7,366 nt of DNA from Sediminibacterium ginsengisoli. Lineage in GTDB: Bacteria > Bacteroidota > Bacteroidia > Chitinophagales > Chitinophagaceae. The notes beneath the pieces are model-generated. The model saw only the letters and a list, made by a program, of their open reading frames with translations. It ran no database searches and had not been told where the DNA came from. The position numbers and the translations under genes are program-made. Location: positions 1-7,366 of the forward strand of contig CALPLN020000092.1 of NCBI GenBank assembly GCA_943324415.2, read 5' to 3'. This document shows positions 1-6,860 of this stretch, one piece after another. Position 1 is the stretch's first letter; every line of letters starts with the position of its first letter.

Positions 1-313
1 CATGATCGCTTGTTAATTGATTTTGTACATCAGGCACCAAAGTCACTTGTGCTGGTTTAGTTGCCAAAACAAGATCGACAAATTTTTGTTCTTTGGGATT
101 GCCTTCTATGTTGAACTCTGTGTGTATATTTTGCTTTAAATCATAAACGTCTTGGTAACGAATATGTCTTTCATCGGGTCTTGGATGAACAGTGATGCCT
201 TGGGCACCGAAACGTTCACAGTCTAAGGCTACTTTTAATAGATCAGGGTTGTTGCCGCCACGACTATTTCTTAGGGTAGCTATCTTATTTATGTTTACAC
301 TTAAATGAGTCAT
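1..313 (-). CDS. pdxJ: Pyridoxine 5'-phosphate synthase PdxJ (N-terminal part, cut by the left edge)
   Basis: PdxJ condenses 1-deoxy-D-xylulose 5-phosphate with 3-amino-2-oxopropyl phosphate to give pyridoxine 5'-phosphate, the ring-closing step of DXP-dependent vitamin B6 synthesis in the cytoplasm. The 104 residues present begin MTHLSVNINKIATLRNSRGG and cover the first strands of the TIM barrel. Residues matching the E. coli active site are visible: N7, R18, the catalytic H43 in TVHPRPDERHI, R45, H50, E70 in FNIEG and T101. E. coli has Asp-His after VNI, whereas this protein has Asn-Lys (N9-K10). The family is about 240 residues long, so more than half lies outside the window. The ATG at 313 is chosen because it places VNINK at the usual distance from the N-terminus. 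No Shine-Dalgarno sequence is seen. The gene is divergent from the UbiD-family gene, 40 bases away. Identification is very secure. Confidence 0.96.
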   Translation of the reverse strand, partial: MTHLSVNINKIATLRNSRGGNNPDLLKVALDCERFGAQGITVHPRPDERHIRYQDVYDLKQNIHTEFNIEGNPKEQKFVDLVLATKPAQVTLVPDVQNQLTSDH

Positions 314-316
314 GAG

Positions 317-324
317 CAAATTTA
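317..324 (-). promoter_or_regulatory. Candidate -7 promoter box for pdxJ
   Basis: Read on the minus strand this is TAAATTTG, a perfect match to the Bacteroidota primary-sigma -7 consensus TAnnTTTG. A TTG lies at 341-343 (minus strand), 16 bases upstream, slightly closer than the usual spacing of the -33 element. If transcription begins about 4 bases past the box it starts at or next to the A of the pdxJ ATG (313), which predicts a leaderless or nearly leaderless mRNA. The match is seen; the function is inferred, and AT-rich DNA can give it by chance. Confidence 0.4.
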
Positions 325-327
325 AGT

Positions 328-335
328 TAATTTTG
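328..335 (+). promoter_or_regulatory. Candidate -7 promoter box for the UbiD-family gene
   Basis: The plus strand reads TAATTTTG, again a perfect TAnnTTTG match. It would start transcription near 339 and give a leader of about 15 bases before the ATG at 354. This supports 354 over the in-frame ATG at 312, which lies upstream of the box. No TTG stands at the expected -33 position, so the assignment rests on the -7 match and its location. Confidence 0.4.
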
Positions 336-353
336 CATCTCAATTATCACCTC

Positions 354-2156
354 ATGGCTTATTCTAATTTAGAAGCTTGTTTATTGGACTTAGAGCGTAA
401 TGGACAATTACTCCGTATCAAGGAAGAGGTAGATCCTCATCTTGAAATGGCAGCGATCCATTTGCGCATTCATGAACAAAAAGGACCAGCTATTTTATTT
501 GAAAAAGTAAAAGGTTCAAAGTTTAGAGCAGCGTCCAATATTTTTGGCACTTTAGAAAGAAGTGAATTTATTTTTAGGGATACTTTGCCACAGGTGAAAA
601 AATTGATTGAAATAAAAATTGATCCTGTCGCTGCTTTAAAAAATCCATTGGCTGCATTAAGTGCATTGCCTGCGGCGATCAATGCGTTGCCTAAAAAAAA
701 TCCAATCAGTCAGCCAGTCACTTATGAAGAAATCAATATCAGTGATTTGCCATTGATCAAACATTGGTCTATGGATGGAGGTGCCTATGTGACTTTGCCA
801 CAAGTGTATACCGAAGATGCAGATAAGCCAGGCATTGCAAATAGTAATTTAGGAATGTATCGTATTCAGTTGAGTGGTAACGATTATGTGATGGATAAAG
901 AAATTGGATTGCATTATCAATTGCATAGAGGAATAGGGGTGCATCAAACAAAGGCCAATAAAAAAGGGATGCCTTTGAAAGTAAGTTGTTTTGTAGGTGG
1001 TCCGCCTGCGCATAGTGTGGCTGCAGTGATGCCACTGCCAGAAGGATTAAGTGAAATGAATTTTGCGGGCGTATTGGCTGGCAAAAGATTCGGCTATACT
1101 TATAAAGATGGTTTTTGTTTAAGTACGGATGCGGACTTTGTCATTACTGGAGAAGTGTATCCAGGAGAGAATAAACCAGAAGGTCCTTTTGGAGATCATT
1201 TGGGTTATTATAGTTTGGAACATACTTTCCCTTTAATGCGCGTACATAAAGTGTATGCGCGTAAAAATGCCATCTGGGCATTTACCGTGGTAGGTCGTCC
1301 ACCACAGGAAGATACGAGCTTTGGACAATTGATTCATGCCATGACGGGAGCTGCAGTATCGAATGAAATTCCAGGATTAAAAGAAGTGCATGCAGTGGAT
1401 GCAGCAGGAGTACATCCATTGTTATTGGCGATAGGTAGTGAAAGATACACGCCTTATTTAACCAATAAAAAGCCTGCTGAAATTTTAACCATTGCCAACC
1501 ATATTTTAGGTACAGGTCAGTTAAGTTTGGCGAAATTTGTTTTCATAACTGCGGATGATTCCAATCAATTGTCGACACATCATGTGCAGGAATATTTTGA
1601 ATATATTTTATCTAGATTAGATGTATCTAGTGATATTCATTTTTACACCAAAACCACCATGGATACGTTGGATTATTCTGGAGATGGGTTAAACACGGGT
1701 TCTAAAGTAGTGATTGCTGCCTATGGCGATGTAAAAAGAAACTTAGCAACATCTGTGCCAACGAGTCTATTGAATTTAAACATGGATGCTAGCTTAGTGA
1801 TGCCTGGGGTGGTTGCAGTGAATGCGGCAACTTATACAACTGCTGCATTACAGCATGCATTGACAGGACAAGGTGAAGCATTGTTAGCTCAAGAGGGCGT
1901 TGTTTTCATTATAAGAACAGAAGATCCAAAATGGATGGCTAGTGATTTAAATAATTTTTTATGGGCTGCGTTTACAAGAACCAATCCATCTCATGACATT
2001 GAAGCGATAGATGCCTATACTGAACACAAGCATTGGGGTGCTAAAGGTCCATTGGTTTTTGATGCAACCATCAAGCCGCATCATGCGCCACCTGTGTTAA
2101 AAGATGCAGCGGTTGAAAAGAGGGTAGATACTATTTTAGAAAAGTACGGATACTAA
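354..2156 (+). CDS. UbiD-family prenylated-FMN-dependent decarboxylase (600 aa, long form)
   Basis: UbiD enzymes reversibly decarboxylate aromatic or unsaturated acids using prenylated FMN made by UbiX. Family landmarks are in order, numbered from MAYSNLEACL: SNLGMYR (N165, R170) for the cofactor, metal and catalytic arginine; H191 in QLHRGIGVH and E234 in LSEMNFAG, which match the metal ligands; and EGPFGDHLGYYS (E276, D281) with the catalytic acids. D281 stands where fungal Fdc1 has Glu, as in E. coli UbiD. The protein is about 100 residues longer than E. coli UbiD (497 aa); part of this is an Ala/Leu/Pro-rich insertion around residues 78-118. Long forms occur in Bacteroidota and Campylobacterota, and one plausible role is the late decarboxylation in futalosine-pathway menaquinone synthesis, but the substrate cannot be read from sequence. 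The start at 354 is preferred because MAYSNLEACL begins like family members and the 14 upstream residues from the ATG at 312 do not. No ubiX is in the window. Confidence 0.93.
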   Translation: MAYSNLEACLLDLERNGQLLRIKEEVDPHLEMAAIHLRIHEQKGPAILFEKVKGSKFRAASNIFGTLERSEFIFRDTLPQVKKLIEIKIDPVAALKNPLAALSALPAAINALPKKNPISQPVTYEEINISDLPLIKHWSMDGGAYVTLPQVYTEDADKPGIANSNLGMYRIQLSGNDYVMDKEIGLHYQLHRGIGVHQTKANKKGMPLKVSCFVGGPPAHSVAAVMPLPEGLSEMNFAGVLAGKRFGYTYKDGFCLSTDADFVITGEVYPGENKPEGPFGDHLGYYSLEHTFPLMRVHKVYARKNAIWAFTVVGRPPQEDTSFGQLIHAMTGAAVSNEIPGLKEVHAVDAAGVHPLLLAIGSERYTPYLTNKKPAEILTIANHILGTGQLSLAKFVFITADDSNQLSTHHVQEYFEYILSRLDVSSDIHFYTKTTMDTLDYSGDGLNTGSKVVIAAYGDVKRNLATSVPTSLLNLNMDASLVMPGVVAVNAATYTTAALQHALTGQGEALLAQEGVVFIIRTEDPKWMASDLNNFLWAAFTRTNPSHDIEAIDAYTEHKHWGAKGPLVFDATIKPHHAPPVLKDAAVEKRVDTILEKYGY

Positions 2157-2957
2157 TTACTGTGCAGGCACTTCGATCCAAGTATGGTCAGCCAATAATT
2201 TTACGGTAGCAATAAATTGCGCGAAAGGTCCTGCGCCACCGCCCCATTCATGAGGTGCCACCATGGACAACACATGAGATCCATCTTGCTTTTCATAGAC
2301 ATGATAAATCTGACCTATCTGTGGTTTGAAAGTTATTTTTGCTTCATAAATCATCATGCTCAATTCTTTTCTTTTACGAATTTCCTGAGCTTGTCTAGCA
2401 AGTAATTCAATTTGCTCCTTAATTTGATTGAGTTGCATATTGGTTTGATCCTCCATAGCAGAGAGTGCCTTATGCTTGATAACGCCTTCTTTAGTAGGAC
2501 GGATTGCAACACTGCCTGCAGAAGAGGCGTAAGGCAATACACTTAGTTGCTTATGGTAGATCTCAATATTTTTGAAAGGGCTTCGATCTTCTTTGAAACC
2601 TTCATGCGTTACTTTTAAAAATCCGTTAGCAAGAATTTCATGCACTACTTTTAAGTTCAATGCATCTTCTTTAAAAAACTGAACGGTTAAGCAAGAGGCA
2701 TTGTTGATTTCAGCACTAATGGTATCTGCTAATGCGGTATTGTCAAATGACATGGGTTGGCCATTCGGATTGACATGGTATTGTGCATAGAATGCATCAT
2801 TTTCCAAGTTGACCCAATTGTGGCTAAAACTCAAAAGATGACCATTGGGAATAGTCTCTATTTTGTAATTACCCGATTTAGGTACCGTTTGGTATTCGAA
2901 ATCACATTTCTCAGGAAATAACTGCCAGCTGGCTAAAAAATTATAAGCTTGAACCAT
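2157..2957 (-). CDS. DUF2452 (C1orf50-like) domain protein of unknown function, 266 aa
   Basis: The function is unknown. From MVQAYNFLAS, residues 1 to about 145 form a domain predicted to be beta-rich (WQLFPEKCDFEYQ, PKSGNYKIE, LLSFSHNWVNL). Residues about 155-263 match DUF2452: a long amphipathic helix, possibly a coiled coil, at about 160-203 (TNMQLNQIKEQIELLARQAQ), then IGQIYHVYEKQDGSHVLSMV, an EWGGG turn and VKLLADHTWIEV. The helix, the IYxxYxxxxG strand and the SxxxPxEWG motif recall human C1orf50, also a DUF2452 protein. There is no signal peptide or membrane segment, so it is probably cytoplasmic. The start at 2957 is preferred over an in-frame ATG at 2996 because the conserved-looking sequence begins at MVQAYNF and the 13 extra residues are unlike it; the choice is not certain. 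It lies 52 bases downstream of the Omp85-like gene on the same strand, so co-transcription is possible. It ends back to back with the UbiD-family gene. Confidence 0.85.
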   Translation of the reverse strand: MVQAYNFLASWQLFPEKCDFEYQTVPKSGNYKIETIPNGHLLSFSHNWVNLENDAFYAQYHVNPNGQPMSFDNTALADTISAEINNASCLTVQFFKEDALNLKVVHEILANGFLKVTHEGFKEDRSPFKNIEIYHKQLSVLPYASSAGSVAIRPTKEGVIKHKALSAMEDQTNMQLNQIKEQIELLARQAQEIRKRKELSMMIYEAKITFKPQIGQIYHVYEKQDGSHVLSMVAPHEWGGGAGPFAQFIATVKLLADHTWIEVPAQ

Positions 2958-3009
2958 ATGTATAATAACAATCTTTGTCTTGAATGGTTGAGTCAAGAGG
3001 GCTCAAATA

Positions 3010-4821
3010 TTAATTTATTTCAACATAATTAGGCTTCTCGATGATATTTGAATTGTACTTATACCTTAGATTGGTGATAAGACTAAAATTCCATGGACTT
3101 AACTGCTTATTTGTCCTTGGAAAATAGAATCCTTTTAATTCAATGGTGCCAAAAATCAAGTTCTCGTTTCTAACCCTCATGCCTGAGCCAATGGAACTAT
3201 AGATATCCCCTTTTAAAATTGGGTCGCCCATGGTTCTGATATAAGTTAGATTACCAAAGACAAATGGCGCGGATTTAAAACCCCAAATGGCGCGATTATT
3301 GTAAAAGACAGTCTCCCAGTTGCCAGAGATACGAGTGCCTCCTTTGATTTGTTCTCTGTTTAATTGAGGGATCCCGTAAATACTATTGATTCTTAACGCT
3401 TCATTGTATTTGTTTTTCAATGTTTGCGTAAAACTCAGGTTTAAAATCTGTCTATACCCAAAACCATTGTTAAGGTATTTTAGTTTACTAAACTGTTCTA
3501 AGCTTGCAAGGAATCTAAAGTCTTGTAATGACTTGTCCATATAACTGCTAGCTATATTGGCAATGATATGGGTGTAATTTTCTTTTTTAGAGAGTTTGTA
3601 TTGTTCAAATTTGAATCCTAGATAAGGGGCTTTGTCGTTTTCAATTTGATATCGGCCCGTTGTCCAAGTCAATGATCGACCAATAGGTAAATCTTCATAT
3701 CTCCCCAATCCATATAAATAACGGGTTCTATATACTGATTGTCTTACGATGGTATAAGAAATAAAATCTGCTTTTAAATTTTGATAATTTCTATCTAATT
3801 GTAATTGATATTGAATTGGCCTTTCCTTAAAGTCGTTTTCTAAATGCCTATATTGAATAAACTGTCTATCCTCATTTGCCTTGATGATTCTTTTCTTTTT
3901 TGTAAGTTGATATCCAACCCAAATATCCTTGTGTGTCAAATTATAGTTTAATTGCTCCTGAAAGATAGTATCCCATTTGCCGGGGAATACATTTTCATTT
4001 ACAGTTTCTAAGTATTCAATCCCTCCAAGCCATTTGCTGTTGGGGTGGAGGATGGGTCTTTGTACACTGATATAGTTTCTTCTGGCGGACAATACATTGT
4101 TGGCTAGATTATGACCAAATTGATTCACTCCTGCATTGACGGAGATAAAACTGCCGAAAATATTACTCAATCCAAAATCATAACCCCATCCAGATTTAGG
4201 TGATCTTTCGTTTTCAAAATTCTGAATCAGTTGAACACTGTTGCCTGTTCCTACTAAATTGATATTATTGATTGTTGCAGCGTAGGCATTTTTATTGTGA
4301 ATGAGTAGTTCTCCTCCGTATGAAAATAAATCCTTAGTGATGACTAACAAATCAACTTGGTTGGTATCATAAGGCGTGACAAGCGCTGTTATTTTAGCAT
4401 CTTGGATATAATTTAAATCTCTTAACCATTTTTCATTATAAGCAATGATGGAGGGGTCAAATAAATCCCATTCACTAAAAAATAAGTTCTCTCTAATTGC
4501 TCTAGTATTGGAATTGTAATGTAGTTTATTGCCAATTTTAGAAAATATATCTTTTAAGTTTGATTCCTTTGAATCAATACTTGTCGAAAAATTATGTTGC
4601 TCAATGGTGATGCTATTGATTCTTTTCCCGGTATAAGACTTAAGCGAAGCTATATTGTTAAATAGATAAATTCTTGTACTATCTGTCATTGAAAGCGACT
4701 TGCCCGTTATGGCTTTTTTAGCCTTGTCAATAAGACTAGTTTGCGCATAACTGTCCTTTATGGGTACCAGTTGTAGCAGTACACAAAAAATCAATGAATA
4801 TAAACAAAGCCTTTTACACAT
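3010..4821 (-). CDS. Omp85/BamA-like outer-membrane beta-barrel protein with one POTRA-like domain, 603 aa
   Basis: This is probably an outer-membrane protein of the Omp85 superfamily, whose members insert or export proteins or lipids; its own substrate is unknown. A signal peptide is clear: MCKR, a hydrophobic stretch at residues 5-20 and likely cleavage after SYA (residue 26). Residues about 65-165 look like a single POTRA domain (GKRINSITIEQ, AIRENLFFSEWDLFDPS, YNEKWLRDLNYIQDAKI, VDLLVITKDLFSYGG). From about 166 to 590 the sequence alternates aromatic and polar residues as in a 16-strand barrel, with GLGRYEDLPIGRSLTW (371-386) and late strands ending YSSIGSGMRVRNENLIFGTI (541-560). The loop-6 VRGF/Y motif typical of the family is not evident; the nearest counterpart is IYGI (481-484), which lacks the Arg. 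BamA itself has more POTRA domains, so this is not the main assembly factor. It starts 6 bases after the hexosaminidase stop codon, in one operon. Family assignment is by pattern only. Confidence 0.68.
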   Translation of the reverse strand: MCKRLCLYSLIFCVLLQLVPIKDSYAQTSLIDKAKKAITGKSLSMTDSTRIYLFNNIASLKSYTGKRINSITIEQHNFSTSIDSKESNLKDIFSKIGNKLHYNSNTRAIRENLFFSEWDLFDPSIIAYNEKWLRDLNYIQDAKITALVTPYDTNQVDLLVITKDLFSYGGELLIHNKNAYAATINNINLVGTGNSVQLIQNFENERSPKSGWGYDFGLSNIFGSFISVNAGVNQFGHNLANNVLSARRNYISVQRPILHPNSKWLGGIEYLETVNENVFPGKWDTIFQEQLNYNLTHKDIWVGYQLTKKKRIIKANEDRQFIQYRHLENDFKERPIQYQLQLDRNYQNLKADFISYTIVRQSVYRTRYLYGLGRYEDLPIGRSLTWTTGRYQIENDKAPYLGFKFEQYKLSKKENYTHIIANIASSYMDKSLQDFRFLASLEQFSKLKYLNNGFGYRQILNLSFTQTLKNKYNEALRINSIYGIPQLNREQIKGGTRISGNWETVFYNNRAIWGFKSAPFVFGNLTYIRTMGDPILKGDIYSSIGSGMRVRNENLIFGTIELKGFYFPRTNKQLSPWNFSLITNLRYKYNSNIIEKPNYVEIN

Positions 4822-4827
4822 GATGCA

Positions 4828-6723
4828 TTATAAGACTTTAACAGCTCTTTGTTTCAATGCGGCAATTGGGATATTCAATAGTTTGCCAAGTGGCTTCCCG
4901 TTTTGATAGCTCATAATTCTAAGTATTGTGACATCCTCTGGGATTAAGATAGGTCCATTAAAATGATGGCTGTAAGAGTCAGGCATCGACTCGTCAATGG
5001 TATAATAAAAATCCAATCCGTTGACTTCTCCTTCCATATGAGCGTAAAGTTCGCCTTTTGTATTTAAGGTGGTAGTGACAATTGGGTCGTAGATACTTTT
5101 TGCATATTTGATTTGAAGGGTATCTAAAATTGCAAAGTGACTTTCCACTTTTTTTGAAAATCGCTCCCAATCCTTATTTTTCTTAGGAGACCAAGCGACT
5201 TCTGCTATGGCCATTAATCTTGGCCAAGCCATGTATTCAAGACTTCTGATATTTTGCAATTGCTCGCTCCATAGATTGCCTTGGTTGCCTAAAATATATT
5301 TTTCCTCAACACCATCTGGCACTGGTTCGAAGCTATACGTTTTTTTCATTCTTAATCCGGCATACACTGCACCTTCTGCCGTGGCTTCGCCTTGGTAATA
5401 ATCCAAATAATTATGTGTGCTTGGGCTCATCACTACTGGGTGTTTTTGTTTTGCAGCTTCTGCACCACCTTTCACACCTCTCCAACTCATGACTGCAGCT
5501 TCTGGCGCCAATCCGCCTTCAAGAATTTCATCCCATCCCATTAATTTTTTACCTTTTGATTGCATGATCTTTTCTACTCGACGAACAAAATAACTTTGTA
5601 CTTCATCCTGTGTCTTCAAATTTTCTCTTTGCATCAATGCTTTAATGTCATCGCTTTTAGCCCAATTGTTCTTGGCTGTTTCATCACCTCCCATATGCAT
5701 GTATTCAAAAGGGAAGAGGGTAGCCAATTCTCCAAAAATAATATCCAAGTAGTCGTAGACTTCTTTTTTAGAAGGATCCAAGTTGTTGTCAATTCTTGCT
5801 GTAATATGTCCATTCAATCCTGACCAGTCAATAAAGTCATCTCCTGCATTAACTTGGTAAGGATAATTTGGTGTCGTACTTAAGAATGGATAAGCCGCTA
5901 AGAAAGCCATACTATGACCTGGCACATCAATTTCTGGCATGATTTCGATATTCTTGGTTTTGGCATAGGTTACCAAATCTTTAATCTCTTCTTGAGTATA
6001 AAATCCGCCGTAGGTTTTTGGTTCTTCGGAAGCGGGCTTGGTAATATTATGCCATTTGCCAATTCGATTAGGTCTCCATGCGCCTACCTGCGTTAACTTA
6101 GGCAAGGCTTTAATTTCAATTCTCCATCCTTGATCATCTGTTAAATGAAAATGCAATCTATTCAATTTATACATCGCCATTTCATCCATCATTTTTTTTA
6201 CTTCAGCTACGGTAAAAAAATGTCGACTTACATCCATCATGAAACCCCTCCATTCGAATCTTGGTGTATCTGTAATTTGGACAAAGGGAAGTTGCCATGT
6301 TATTTTTTGTTGTACTTGATTGCTATAGATAGCTGGCGGAAATATTTGTAAAATACTTTGCCATGCGTATAAAGCACCAGCATAAGTCTGGGCTTTAACT
6401 TGAATTCCTTTTTCATTCACCGTTAATTGATAGCCCTCTTTGCCTAAAGTAGGGTCCTGTATTTGTTCAAAACGGATGGTTGCATTTTTTTGATTGGATA
6501 GGATCACATTTTTCCCAGTCACTGTTTTAAACCTTGCACTCATTTCGTTTCCTATCGATTCAAATGCGCTAGGTATTTGTATAGATATTTGATTGGGCAA
6601 GATGAAATAACCCTTCCCAATTTGCAATGAACTTGGTTCTGGAATGAGCTGAACTTGTTGTGCTTGAATTGAACAGGTAGCCAATGCAGCAATCAAGAAA
6701 ATACCGAGTTTTTTTATAGACAT
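4828..6723 (-). CDS. Secreted family-20 beta-N-acetylhexosaminidase, 631 aa
   Basis: This exo-glycosidase removes terminal beta-linked N-acetylhexosamine (GlcNAc or GalNAc) from chitin oligomers, glycoproteins or glycans by substrate-assisted catalysis. The signal peptide MSIKKLGIFLIAALATCSIQA is probably cleaved before QQ, giving a periplasmic or surface enzyme. Residues about 22-145 are the GH20 N-terminal domain (QLIPEPSSLQIGKGYF); the barrel follows, with FEWRGFMMDVSRHF (R159, D164), HLTDDQGWR (193-201), PEIDVPGHSMA (263-273) and the catalytic pair D347-E348 in HMGGDE. Active-site aromatics and acids include W397 in GWDEIL, W414 in SWRG, the D441-Y442 pair in YLDYY, and W485 and E487 in GNLWSEQL. 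Residues about 555-625 resemble the chitobiase/hexosaminidase C-terminal domain (YYTIDESMPDSYSHHFNGPI). The start at 6723 is chosen because it begins the signal peptide; an in-frame ATG at 6777 would add 18 residues and lie inside the upstream terminator. All catalytic motifs are intact. Confidence 0.96.
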   Translation of the reverse strand: MSIKKLGIFLIAALATCSIQAQQVQLIPEPSSLQIGKGYFILPNQISIQIPSAFESIGNEMSARFKTVTGKNVILSNQKNATIRFEQIQDPTLGKEGYQLTVNEKGIQVKAQTYAGALYAWQSILQIFPPAIYSNQVQQKITWQLPFVQITDTPRFEWRGFMMDVSRHFFTVAEVKKMMDEMAMYKLNRLHFHLTDDQGWRIEIKALPKLTQVGAWRPNRIGKWHNITKPASEEPKTYGGFYTQEEIKDLVTYAKTKNIEIMPEIDVPGHSMAFLAAYPFLSTTPNYPYQVNAGDDFIDWSGLNGHITARIDNNLDPSKKEVYDYLDIIFGELATLFPFEYMHMGGDETAKNNWAKSDDIKALMQRENLKTQDEVQSYFVRRVEKIMQSKGKKLMGWDEILEGGLAPEAAVMSWRGVKGGAEAAKQKHPVVMSPSTHNYLDYYQGEATAEGAVYAGLRMKKTYSFEPVPDGVEEKYILGNQGNLWSEQLQNIRSLEYMAWPRLMAIAEVAWSPKKNKDWERFSKKVESHFAILDTLQIKYAKSIYDPIVTTTLNTKGELYAHMEGEVNGLDFYYTIDESMPDSYSHHFNGPILIPEDVTILRIMSYQNGKPLGKLLNIPIAALKQRAVKVL

Positions 6724-6744
6724 AGTGCTAGTTTTATCGTTCCT

Positions 6745-6752
6745 TAAAGGTA
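6745..6752 (-). promoter_or_regulatory. Weak candidate -7 box for the hexosaminidase operon
   Basis: Read on the minus strand this is TACCTTTA, seven of eight positions of TAnnTTTG. It lies between the ahcY terminator and the hexosaminidase ATG and would give a leader of about 18 bases. No TTG is found at the -33 distance. A promoter is expected here because the terminator isolates this operon from ahcY, but this exact site is a guess. Confidence 0.25.
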
Positions 6753-6755
6753 CTG

Positions 6756-6792
6756 AAAATAAAAAGCCCGACCACATTTCTGTTGTCGGGCT
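6756..6792 (-). terminator. Intrinsic terminator downstream of ahcY
   Basis: On the minus strand AGCCCGAC (6792-6785) pairs perfectly with GTCGGGCT (6772-6765). After one mismatch, three further pairs close a 4-base loop (6777-6780). The stem is followed at once by TTTTTATTTT (6765-6756; the first T is the last stem base). This is a textbook rho-independent terminator for transcripts from ahcY, 68 bases past its stop codon. On the plus strand no T-run follows the stem, so it acts in one direction only. It separates ahcY from the hexosaminidase operon. Confidence 0.93.
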
Positions 6793-6860
6793 AGTCTATT
6801 CCTTATCCACTTTTTACTTTTGCTGAAGGGGATAAAACTCAGGCTTTAGGCCTTTGTTGA

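Noticed and set aside
312..353. A 14-residue N-terminal extension of the UbiD-family protein from an in-frame ATG at 312.
   Set aside because: It overlaps the pdxJ start codon, contains the candidate -7 box for the gene itself, and family-like sequence begins only at MAYSNL (354).
2958..3009. A near match to the -7 box upstream of the DUF2452 gene (minus strand AATATTTG, 3004-3011) and a TATTAT-like stretch nearer the ATG.
   Set aside because: Only seven of eight positions match, no TTG lies at the -33 distance, and the TATTAT has no properly spaced upstream hexamer; too weak to list as a promoter.
5207..6351. Several open frames of 60-87 codons on the plus strand opposite the hexosaminidase gene.
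   Set aside because: They show no recognisable domain, have unlikely compositions rich in Phe, Ile and His, and are fully explained as the antisense of a strongly conserved gene.
6655..6723. Possible lipoprotein signal (LATC) in the hexosaminidase leader.
   Set aside because: Thr just before the Cys does not fit a lipobox, and a signal peptidase I site (IQA before QQ) follows five residues later.
6724..6777. An 18-residue extension of the hexosaminidase from an in-frame ATG at 6777.
   Set aside because: It begins in the loop of the ahcY terminator and would put charged residues ahead of an otherwise ideal signal peptide starting at 6723.
6841..6853. Small inverted repeat AGGC/GCCT just after the ahcY stop codon.
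   Set aside because: The stem is only 4 pairs and is not followed directly by a T-run; the real terminator is the longer hairpin at 6765-6792.
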